Positions 17,937 to 24,929 of a DNA stretch of 64,000 nucleotides are shown piece by piece. This stretch comes from an uncultured Lachnospiraceae bacterium. GTDB taxonomy: Bacteria; Bacillota; Clostridia; Lachnospirales; Lachnospiraceae. A program made the position numbers and the translations under genes. Each line of letters begins with the position of its first letter. The stretch's first letter is position 1. Below the pieces are notes generated by a model, which had not been told where the DNA came from, ran no database searches, and saw nothing but the letters and a program-made list of their open reading frames with translations. The stretch covers positions 62,001 to 126,000 of the forward strand of contig CAJTPO010000005.1 of assembly GCA_910578115.1 (NCBI GenBank), read 5' to 3'.

Positions 17937-18078
17937 ATCATCTTTTCCTCCATTCCGAAGCAGTTTTATGCGAAGGCTGCGAGCCAAATCTCAAATTTGG
18001 CTCTGCAATCCCAAGTTTGTGGCTCCGGCACAAACCCGCAGCTGAAAAATCAGCACATCAGTGTGATTTTTCAACCTT
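17937..18078 (-). repeat. Dispersed structured leader element, copy A
   Basis: Read on the minus strand, 18 bases before the hydratase start. Order: a variable hairpin (GGTTGAAAAATCA...TGATTTTTCAGC), a hairpin GGGTTTGTG...CACAAACTT, a second variable hairpin (AGCCAAAT...ATTTGGCT), then GCTTCGGAATGGAGGAAAAGATGAT. It matches copy B at 41.4 kb in the conserved parts and keeps pairing in the variable parts. Confidence 0.75.
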
Positions 18079-18101
18079 CACATACAATTACAAATAAACA
18101 C

Positions 18102-18185
18102 GACTGCGCCGCGCTCAGGATACTTACCCTGCCTCCTGAGCGCAGTCTCATGTCCTATTATATAGAATAGAGACATTCCGCGCAA
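18102..18185 (-). promoter_or_regulatory. Promoter and leader hairpin of hydratase gene
   Basis: On the minus strand TTGCGC (18180-18185), 17 bases, TATAAT (18157-18162). Just downstream, 18102-18147 folds into a hairpin of two seven-base arms (GACTGCG/CGCAGTC and CTCAGGA/TCCTGAG). The leader to the start codon is about 230 bases. Confidence 0.78.
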
Positions 18186-18237
18186 TATGCGAAGTGCCTC
18201 TATTTTGTTTTTCAGGATATATAAACCGGATCAGATT

Positions 18238-19551
18238 TTAAACTGCATGATATTTCTGATAGAAATGATAATCCTCCATCCTGCAGTTGACCCTTAATCT
18301 CACACCCTCTTCCAGATATTCTGTTTCAAACACCACTGCATTCTCATTCAGATAGGACACTGCCCGCCCATCCGTATACGGGATTAACAGCGTACACTCC
18401 TGGTATCCTCCGGCCAGCTTCTTCTCAATCAGACAAACCAGTTCATCCATGCCTGCCTGCTCCTTCGCGGACAGATAGATGCTGTTCTCCGTCACCTGTG
18501 GAAGCGCCGCTGTCACCTGCCCCGGCTCTATGCCTGCCATCCCCGGAATCTTATCCGCGTCCACCAGATCGGCCTTGTTATAGACATAAAGCATCGGAAT
18601 ACCGTCCACTTCCAGTTCCCGCAGCGTCTGGTTCGTAACCGCGATCTGTTCCTTATAATGCGGATCACTGTAATCTACGACCTGCAATAGAAGATCGGCC
18701 TCCTTCGCCTCTTCCAGGGTAGAATGAAAAGCCTCCACCAGGTTGTGCGGCAGCTTATGGATAAATCCCACCGTATCCGACAGCAGGAACGCATGATGGT
18801 CTGCCGGCATGATCTTGCGCACCGTCGTATCCAGCGTCGCAAAAAGCATATCCTTCTCCATCACCTTCTTCTCTTCCACGTCCACCTGATCACTGCCATA
18901 CAGATCCAGCATGGCATTCAGCAGCGTAGATTTCCCGGCATTCGTATAGCCCACCAGCGCCACCCGGGGCATTCCGGATCCCGCACGGCGTTTGCGCTGC
19001 GTCTGCCGCTCCGCGCTCACTTCTCTAAGCTCCCGTCTAAGCTCCGTCAGCCGCCTCTCCAATACACGGCGGTCCAGTTCCAGTTTCTTCTCACCGGCCC
19101 CCTTATTGCTCAGTGAACCGGTGCCGCCTCCCTGTCTGCTCAGTGCCGCATGAAGTCCCACCAGTCTTGGCAGCATATACTGTAATCTGGCCACCTCCAC
19201 CTGTAACTTCGCCTCTCTGGATCTGGCTCTGTTTGCAAAAATATCCAGGATCAGCGCACTCCTGTCAAGAATCGGCTTCTCCAGGCGTTCCTGCAGGTTT
19301 CGCAGCTGCATCGGTGACAGGGACGCATCGAAGATGATCACATCCGCACCGCAGTCTGCAGCGAGTTCCTTCACCTCATCCACCTTACCCGTACCGATAT
19401 AAAATGCCTTATGCACCTCCGGAAGCGTCTGCTGTGCCGCTCCCGCCACTTCCATATCACAAGCCTGCGCCAACGCTCCCAGCTCCTCCAGGGACAGCAG
19501 ATAATCTTCCCCGTCATTTAAATTCACTCCGACTAAAAATGCTTTTTCCAT
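18238..19551 (-). CDS. hflX: Ribosome-associated GTPase HflX
   Basis: A 437-residue GTPase that binds the 50S subunit and helps split or rescue stalled ribosomes. An N-terminal HflX domain (NLNDGEDYLLSLEELGALA, AFYIGTGKVDEV, FDASLSPMQLRNL) is followed by a Gly-rich linker ending in QGGGTGSLSNKGAGEKKLE. Then come a coiled-coil hairpin and the G domain. G1 is GYTNAGKST near residue 202, G3 DTVGFI, G4 NKAD, G5 SAK. A C-terminal strand domain ends the protein. Length is normal. GGAGG lies six bases before the ATG. It has its own promoter about 370 bases upstream. Confidence 0.96.
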   Translation of the reverse strand: MEKAFLVGVNLNDGEDYLLSLEELGALAQACDMEVAGAAQQTLPEVHKAFYIGTGKVDEVKELAADCGADVIIFDASLSPMQLRNLQERLEKPILDRSALILDIFANRARSREAKLQVEVARLQYMLPRLVGLHAALSRQGGGTGSLSNKGAGEKKLELDRRVLERRLTELRRELREVSAERQTQRKRRAGSGMPRVALVGYTNAGKSTLLNAMLDLYGSDQVDVEEKKVMEKDMLFATLDTTVRKIMPADHHAFLLSDTVGFIHKLPHNLVEAFHSTLEEAKEADLLLQVVDYSDPHYKEQIAVTNQTLRELEVDGIPMLYVYNKADLVDADKIPGMAGIEPGQVTAALPQVTENSIYLSAKEQAGMDELVCLIEKKLAGGYQECTLLIPYTDGRAVSYLNENAVVFETEYLEEGVRLRVNCRMEDYHFYQKYHAV

Positions 19552-19770
19552 ACAATACCTCCATCACTTCTCATGTTTCATCAATTCCGCCAGGTTTCAG
19601 CCTGCAGCCGGCAGGACGAAACCACTACATCAACTTTTCCCGTTTCCCCCACAAGCGCAGCAAAAAAGCAGGCACAATTCCCACAAAACAGAATTTTCCT
19701 GCTAAAACGATAAAATATGGCAGACAACACAAATACGACACCGTCATACCTGCGTGACAGTCCTATGACA

Positions 19771-19865
19771 ATTTTTATTCGTAGGCAAAGAAATCCCATT
19801 TACATGAGACTGCATATTTGCTTTTATCGCCCCTCGATACGGGTACGAGCACAACGAATAAAAAT
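19771..19865. repeat. 12-bp perfect inverted repeat flanking 71 bases
   Basis: ATTTTTATTCGT at 19771-19782 and its exact complement at 19854-19865, inside the hflX leader. It could be a decayed small mobile element or a long-range RNA stem. The surrounding 19552-20049 gap holds the hflX promoter, a tiny open frame and this repeat. Confidence 0.5.
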
Positions 19866-19877
19866 AATCACTTTCAT
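19824..19877 (-). CDS. Possible 17-residue leader peptide upstream of hflX
   Basis: ATG 19877 follows AAAGGCGG and opens a frame MKVIIFIRCARTRIEGR with a TAA stop, between the hflX promoter and hflX. It overlaps one arm of the 12-bp inverted repeat. The good ribosome-binding site is the main support. It could be a leader peptide or a remnant of a longer gene. Confidence 0.35.
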   Translation of the reverse strand: MKVIIFIRCARTRIEGR

Positions 19878-19921
19878 GCCGCCTTTCTATAAATTATGAT
19901 AATCTGAAAGTTACCTTATTG

Positions 19922-19951
19922 ACTATAGCACAGACCGTATTACGCTGTCAA
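19922..19951 (-). promoter_or_regulatory. hflX promoter
   Basis: On the minus strand TTGACA, 18 bases, TATAGT. It gives a leader of about 370 bases. Confidence 0.8.
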
Positions 19952-19993
19952 CTTTATTATTTTGTTCCATACGACAAATGTTTACATTCGATA

Positions 19994-20037
19994 CGATTCA
20001 AGGTGCCCTGCAACAGGGTGTGGTGCACCTTGAATCG
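19994..20037. repeat. Inverted repeat downstream of oxidoreductase gene
   Basis: A 13-base perfect stem CGATTCAAGGTGC / GCACCTTGAATCG enclosing a second hairpin CCCTG-CAA-CAGGG. There is no T run on either side. It lies just after the stop of the 20.05 kb oxidoreductase gene and probably protects or ends that transcript. Confidence 0.6.
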
Positions 20038-20049
20038 CAACTACTCTCC

Positions 20050-21132
20050 TTACTGTACCTTCACCGACTTCATCTGCGCCTTTACGCACAACTCTGCCGC
20101 CTTGAAAGCGTGTTCCTGCGTCATGGCGTTTTCCGTACGATCAATACAGTCCAATATCAATTGTCCGAAATATGGGAACCCAACTTTTCCCGCAACATGA
20201 AAATGGTGCTCCCCCTCTTTGTTCACCATAAAAACATGATCAGAACTGCCATCGTTCATACCTAAATTTACATATTTTCGCAGCTCGATATAACCGTCCG
20301 TACCAAGAATAAAAGTCCTGCCGTCGCCCCATGTGGAAAGTCCGTCGGGCGTAAACCAATCCACACGGAAATGCTGGGTCGCGCCGTTGTCTCCCACAAG
20401 CACAGCCTCACCAAAGTCCTCCAGTTCCGGATAATCGGGGTGAGCATAATTTCCTACCTGACTGTATTTGACCTCCGCATCCTTTACGCTGCAGTAGTAC
20501 AAGAACTGCTCTATCTGATGGCTGCCTATGTCACAGAGTATTCCACCGTATTTTTCCTTTTTAAAAAACCATTCGGGCCTGTACTTCGGGTTACCGATAC
20601 GATGCGGCCCAAAACCATCAATATGTATAGGCCGGCCTATCGCTTTCTGCTCAATAAGCTGTCCTGCAAAAACTGCGGACTCAACATGCAGCCGTTCGCT
20701 GTAATACACCATGTACTTACGGCCCGTACTGCGTACAGCCTCCCTTGCCGCTGCCAACTGTTCAAGAGTTGTGAGAGGCGCTTTATCCGTAAAGTAGTCT
20801 TTTCCAGCCGCCATGACACGCAGTCCCAGCGGACACCTTTCGCTTGTTACTGCGGCGGAACATATAAGTCTTACCTCCGGATCGGAAAGTACTTCCTCCT
20901 CACAGCGTGCAGCCGCAGCCTCCGGAAACTTTTTTTGAAACTCCGCAACCTTTTGAGGATCGGGGTCATATACCCATTTTATCGTTGCTCCAGCCTCTTT
21001 AAGTCCGCCGCACATACCGTAAATATGACCGTGCTCCAACGATACCGCCGCTATGTTGAATTCCCCTGCTTTAACAACATGTGCCGGCTTACCCTTTGGT
21101 GCATAATACATTCCGCTTGATATATTTGACAT
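20050..21132 (-). CDS. Gfo/Idh/MocA family oxidoreductase
   Basis: A 360-residue NAD(P)-dependent oxidoreductase, probably acting on a sugar or cyclitol. The N-terminal Rossmann fold is unusual, reading FNIAAVSLEHGHIYGM instead of a clean GxGxxG. A KDYFTDKAPLTT segment stands in the place of the usual EKP motif. The C-terminal domain includes GGILCDIGSHQIEQFLYY, whose DIGSH carries the family's likely catalytic His. I chose ATG 21132 (MSNISSGMYY), which follows GGAGG by eight bases; an ATG seven codons upstream lies before that site. The neighbouring oxidoreductase gene lies 56 bp upstream on the same strand. Confidence 0.86.
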   Translation of the reverse strand: MSNISSGMYYAPKGKPAHVVKAGEFNIAAVSLEHGHIYGMCGGLKEAGATIKWVYDPDPQKVAEFQKKFPEAAAARCEEEVLSDPEVRLICSAAVTSERCPLGLRVMAAGKDYFTDKAPLTTLEQLAAAREAVRSTGRKYMVYYSERLHVESAVFAGQLIEQKAIGRPIHIDGFGPHRIGNPKYRPEWFFKKEKYGGILCDIGSHQIEQFLYYCSVKDAEVKYSQVGNYAHPDYPELEDFGEAVLVGDNGATQHFRVDWFTPDGLSTWGDGRTFILGTDGYIELRKYVNLGMNDGSSDHVFMVNKEGEHHFHVAGKVGFPYFGQLILDCIDRTENAMTQEHAFKAAELCVKAQMKSVKVQ

Positions 21133-21188
21133 TTTCTTTTCCTCCGTTTCCAAATTTCTATTCCCCCAAAATACCTAAACACGTATTC

Positions 21189-22319
21189 TTATCTTTCACC
21201 CTGTTCCGGCTTGTTTTGATACTTTTCTTTTCTGCACAGCTCTATAAGATATTTTTCAAATAATGCCTCATCCGTCGGAATTTCCGCCCAATCGTCCGTC
21301 CATGAAGAAAGATAGGCGGCATTGGAAATCGAAAGAGAATTCAACCCCTCCGCACCGTCGGCAATCATTTCCGTGCCGTTTAGTATGGACTGTGCAAAGG
21401 CCTCGATCACCTTCGGATGTTCCTCGGATTCAGGAGCGGAAAATTCCTCATATTCGGTTTCCGGCGAAACAAATCCCTCCTTTGACGTTAAGCAATATTC
21501 CCGTTCGGGGACTTTAAGTCTCCACCATTTCAATTTTCCACATTCGATAACTATTTTCCCAAGATCACCCGATATTTCAAGACGATTCGTGCCTGGCGCT
21601 TCCCCCGTTGTGGAAATAAATACCGCGGTCGATCCGTTTTCATATTCGCCGTATATGGTAACGTCATCCTCAACGCCTATATCGTGGTATTTTCCTACGG
21701 TGCAGAACGCCCGTACTCTTTTGGGCATACCAAATATCCATTGCCACAAGTCGAGATTATGAGGAGCCTGATTTAAAAGTACGCCGCCGCCTTCGCCGTT
21801 CCATGTAGCGCGCCAGCTTCCCGAATCGTAATACGCCTGTGTACGGTACCAGTTGGTGACGATCCATACCATGCGCTTAAGTTGTCCGAGACGACCGCTG
21901 CGGACAATCTCCCGTGCCTTTGCGTACATTGGATTCGTACGCTGATTGAACATTATGCCGAACTTTACTCCCGATCTTTCAGCCGCCTCGTTCATCTCCC
22001 GTACCTGTTTTGCAAACACTCCTGCAGGTTTTTCCGTCAGGACATGAATGCCCCGCTTAAAACACTCTATAGCAACAGGCGGATGATCGTAGTGGGGTAC
22101 TGCTATCAATACCGCGTCCACAGTGCCGCTGTCCAGCATTTCTTTATAATTCTCAAAAATCCTTACAGAACCGTATTTTGCAGCATCTGCAATTTTTTCC
22201 GGATCAATGTCACATACTGCCGTCACCTCTGCAGAAGGGCTCTTTCCCTCTGCAACGTTTCTGAAATGTACGCTGCCCATATTGCCCATACCGATAATAC
22301 CAAGTCTTATTTTTTCCAT
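21189..22319 (-). CDS. Gfo/Idh/MocA family oxidoreductase
   Basis: A 376-residue NAD(P)-dependent oxidoreductase. The Rossmann motif is LGIIGMGNMGSVH at residues 5-17. The family Lys is in HVLTEKPAG near residue 95. The C-terminal domain has GGGVLLNQAPHNLDLWQWIFG, with the expected His. It is first of a two-gene operon with a paralogue, and both face an AraC regulator across 332 bp that hold matching operator-like dyads. A role in using an uncommon sugar or inositol-like substrate is likely but unproven. GGGAGGG precedes the ATG. Confidence 0.92.
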   Translation of the reverse strand: MEKIRLGIIGMGNMGSVHFRNVAEGKSPSAEVTAVCDIDPEKIADAAKYGSVRIFENYKEMLDSGTVDAVLIAVPHYDHPPVAIECFKRGIHVLTEKPAGVFAKQVREMNEAAERSGVKFGIMFNQRTNPMYAKAREIVRSGRLGQLKRMVWIVTNWYRTQAYYDSGSWRATWNGEGGGVLLNQAPHNLDLWQWIFGMPKRVRAFCTVGKYHDIGVEDDVTIYGEYENGSTAVFISTTGEAPGTNRLEISGDLGKIVIECGKLKWWRLKVPEREYCLTSKEGFVSPETEYEEFSAPESEEHPKVIEAFAQSILNGTEMIADGAEGLNSLSISNAAYLSSWTDDWAEIPTDEALFEKYLIELCRKEKYQNKPEQGER

Positions 22320-22363
22320 AACAGCCCTCCCTTAAGACACTGACGTCTAAATTATGTTATTCC

Positions 22364-22404
22364 TTCAGTGAACAAAGGAACTCATGTCTTTCATTCACTA
22401 AGAG
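22364..22404. promoter_or_regulatory. Operator-like dyad, site 1
   Basis: TCAGTGAACAAAGGA and TTCATTCACTAAGAG form an imperfect dyad just downstream of the oxidoreductase -10 box. The same two halves recur at site 2. Confidence 0.6.
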
Positions 22405-22405
22405 T

Positions 22406-22434
22406 ATCATATCAAGGATTGATTTATAATGTAA
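22406..22434 (-). promoter_or_regulatory. Promoter of Gfo/Idh operon
   Basis: On the minus strand TTACAT, 17 bases, TATGAT, with operator-like site 1 immediately downstream. Confidence 0.65.
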
Positions 22435-22587
22435 TTGCTATTTTTATCATACTATATTGTAAATCCACGCATATTGCCATACAATCAAAATGTAAGTTTG
22501 CATACCATTTATGACAATGCAGACAAATCGTTAAATTGCAACCGCACAGGTGGAATAATTTTGTGCAGAAGAGATTCCAGAAAACTA

Positions 22588-22628
22588 CCCTCAGTGAACA
22601 AGGACTACACCCCTTCGTTCACTGAGGG
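22588..22628. promoter_or_regulatory. Operator-like dyad, site 2
   Basis: CCCTCAGTGAAC at 22588-22599 and its exact complement at 22617-22628. It is followed at once by TATATATAAAGG in front of the AraC gene, so it covers the -35 position of that promoter. Confidence 0.68.
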
Positions 22629-22651
22629 TATATATAAAGGATAACACACTT

Positions 22652-23476
22652 ATGGAAAATCATTTACAGGAATTTACATTTAATAACATTCATGTAAGAC
22701 ACGCGATTGACTGCAAACCTGACGACAGTACCTACGAAATGCACATTCATACAAGCTGTGAGATATTTTATTTTGTTTCCGGCAGAGTCGAGTACCTCGT
22801 GGAGGGCTCAGAATACCCGTTGGAGCGCGGGAGTGTTATGATCATGCGTCCCGCAGAAGCACATCGGCCCAAAATACTGGCAGATAAATTATACGAAAGA
22901 TACACGATAAATTTTCCGCTTTCTGCCGCCGACAGCATTGACCCCGAACGCATATTTATGAAACCGTTTCTTGACAGAGCACTCGGCACGGATAATCTGT
23001 ATCTCTCCTCGGATTTTGACGGTATATCCATCGAAAAATGTTTCAAGCAAATATGCTGCTGCAACGATAAATACACGGCAGCGGTTAAAATTCAATTGTT
23101 CCTGATGTCTATACTGGACGCAATAAGAACAGCGCATATAAACAGAACCGGCAGCGAATACCCTGCCAAACAGACCCGCGCCATGCACATACTGAAATAT
23201 ATAAACGAACATTTGTATGAAAAGTTATCCGTGTCAATGCTTGCGAAGCATTTTTTTATAAGCACATCGCAATTCAACAGAATATTCAGAAACGCAACCG
23301 GCAGTTCTCCCTGGGAATACATAACGCTAAAAAGGCTGACCGCCGCAAAAGAAAAAATAAGCAACGGCACGCACATTACCAAAGCCTGTGAAGAATGCGG
23401 TTTTGATGATTATTCGGTTTTTTACAGAGCATATGTGAAGTATTTCGGCCGCTCTCCGAAACAGGATAACAACTAA
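22652..23476 (+). CDS. AraC family transcriptional regulator
   Basis: A 274-residue regulator. The N-terminal cupin (about residues 15-95) has EMHIHTSCEIFYFVSGRVEY and GSVMIMRPAEAHRP, the sugar-binding type of AraC sensor. The C-terminal double HTH (about 175-272) has LSVSMLAKHFFISTSQFNRIFR and ITKACEECGFDDYSVFYRAY, ending FGRSPKQ. AAAGG precedes the ATG. It is divergent from the oxidoreductase pair and most likely controls that operon and itself through the two dyads between them. Base composition is somewhat more AT-rich than in neighbours, as in the oxidoreductase genes, so the three may have arrived together. Confidence 0.93.
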   Translation: MENHLQEFTFNNIHVRHAIDCKPDDSTYEMHIHTSCEIFYFVSGRVEYLVEGSEYPLERGSVMIMRPAEAHRPKILADKLYERYTINFPLSAADSIDPERIFMKPFLDRALGTDNLYLSSDFDGISIEKCFKQICCCNDKYTAAVKIQLFLMSILDAIRTAHINRTGSEYPAKQTRAMHILKYINEHLYEKLSVSMLAKHFFISTSQFNRIFRNATGSSPWEYITLKRLTAAKEKISNGTHITKACEECGFDDYSVFYRAYVKYFGRSPKQDNN

Positions 23477-23532
23477 GACCTGTTTTTCAGTCAAACACAC
23501 CACGGCATTCGATTTTTCACCATGTTCCGGAA

Positions 23533-24423
23533 TCATTTTAAGATAAAGCGTTCAGGTTCCGACATCCACGCCTCAAACTCAGATATACTGGATGCCCTTG
23601 CCGCGCATCTGTGCCATCTGCCCAGAACATTCAGATTCGTCTCCTGTCCGATACGCTGCGCGATCTTTGTCGGAATCTTTCCCAATTCCTCCAGCAATTC
23701 CATGATATCCTCTATTTTCCCTTCTATTTTCCCTTCGTTTTTTCCTTCCCGCCTGATTCTGTCTGCTATCTCACACATAACGTCTACTCCCTCCTTCTGC
23801 ATCTTATATAAATTGACCCGCTCCACGATCCGCGGGAATAATTTTGTCTGGTAAAACGGATCTGAGTCCTTCAGATAATGCAGTAATTCATCAATTTCTG
23901 CGTCCTTAGACGAATACTCCAGATTAAAATATTTCTCGTGCACTCCGTTAGTCGCATCGATTGCCTGGCTGTTGTCTCGTATCTTCCTGTCAACCTGATA
24001 AACTCCTGTTTTACACCCAATAAAATCTCCCTTCGTAATATAGAGCACCGTCACGTCCGGCAATTCATAGTACTCCCTGCCTTTTTCCAGAATGTTCATG
24101 TCAATACACGACGTGTAATACCGGGTCCTTCTAAATGGCGCAACCTCACTGTACATCTGCAATTCAATGCTGATCATATTTCCGCTGTCTTCCTCCGCCA
24201 GGATATCCAGCTGCACGGAATGGCTCTCCAGATTTCTGATCACATACTGCGTCCTGACGCTCTTAAGCCGCAACCCTGGCTGCTGCATCAGGATTCTGCA
24301 TAACTCCTGGCTGGCCGCCAGGTCCTCAAATACTTTCCCCGCAAACAGATCGCTGGTCAGATTGAATTGCCGTACCCACTGCCGTTTCTGTTCATAAGTA
24401 TCCAAAACACTCTTCTCTTCCAT
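23533..24423 (-). CDS. Rpn family recombination-promoting nuclease
   Basis: A 296-residue protein of the PD-(D/E)XK Rpn/transposase-like family. The nuclease core lies in the first 150 residues: FAGKVFEDLAAS, then QLDILAEEDSGNMISIELQM, where D and ExQ form the metal site. GREYYELPDVTVLYIT follows. The C-terminal third contains an imperfect repeat (EGKNEGKIEGKIED), a typical flexible region near the end of Rpn proteins. In E. coli, RpnA-type proteins promote RecA-independent recombination. Its place between unrelated genes with its own promoter fits a mobile or selfish gene. AAAGGAGGG lies before the ATG. Confidence 0.88.
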   Translation of the reverse strand: MEEKSVLDTYEQKRQWVRQFNLTSDLFAGKVFEDLAASQELCRILMQQPGLRLKSVRTQYVIRNLESHSVQLDILAEEDSGNMISIELQMYSEVAPFRRTRYYTSCIDMNILEKGREYYELPDVTVLYITKGDFIGCKTGVYQVDRKIRDNSQAIDATNGVHEKYFNLEYSSKDAEIDELLHYLKDSDPFYQTKLFPRIVERVNLYKMQKEGVDVMCEIADRIRREGKNEGKIEGKIEDIMELLEELGKIPTKIAQRIGQETNLNVLGRWHRCAARASSISEFEAWMSEPERFILK

Positions 24424-24929
24424 TGAAACCCTCCTTTATCATTTTCATACAGGAAAGTCACAATAAAATTTGGGATTTCTTAACATAACAATCCTGCCAA
24501 ACAAATGTGAGTCTTCGGCAGAACTGCCTGACAGTGCACAAAATGTCCCTGCAATCCGCAGGAAACGGCAAAAACAGTAACCGTCTACTATAGTCTGTCC
24601 CTGCCCGCGGTGCACATTTAAGAATCAAGATTTGCTTTATTACAGAGAGTATAACACACCATTATCCTGTACGCAATATGTTTTGCACATATTTAAGAAC
24701 GTTTTATCGTTAATTCTTCCTTCAGAAGCTGTTTGCTCTTATTAATCAAAGCCCCCGCTGTAAGCCGCCACTCGGTTCGTTGCTCGCGGGAATAAACAAC
24801 AAAACCGGCACAGCAGTCTTGAAATCCCTGTGCTGCCTGAAAACAGGCAGATCCACACAGCTCATTCAAAACGCCATGCCGGCATGATTCCGGTTCATTA
24901 TGAACTTGAAAATTATTTATTTGCTTTGT
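24424..24929. other. Gap with Rpn promoter and several hairpins
   Basis: 506 bases without a supported gene. The Rpn promoter on the minus strand is TTGCGT (24671-24676), 17 bases, TATACT (24648-24653). Beyond it toward glgP lie short hairpins: GCACAG...CTGTGC, CTGCCTG-AAAA-CAGGCAG and the palindrome CATGCCGGCATG followed by GCGTTTT, the last a possible glgP terminator. CGCGAGCAACG near 24.77 kb also occurs in the structured element before ileS. Confidence 0.6.

Noticed and set aside
19581..19799. A 72-codon minus-strand frame in the hflX leader
   Set aside because: There is no ribosome-binding site before its ATG, and its composition resembles random translation; the shorter frame at 19824-19877 has a better site.
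23533..24423. The Rpn-type gene as part of an intact insertion sequence
   Set aside because: No terminal inverted repeats or target duplications were seen around it, so it is listed as a stand-alone gene.
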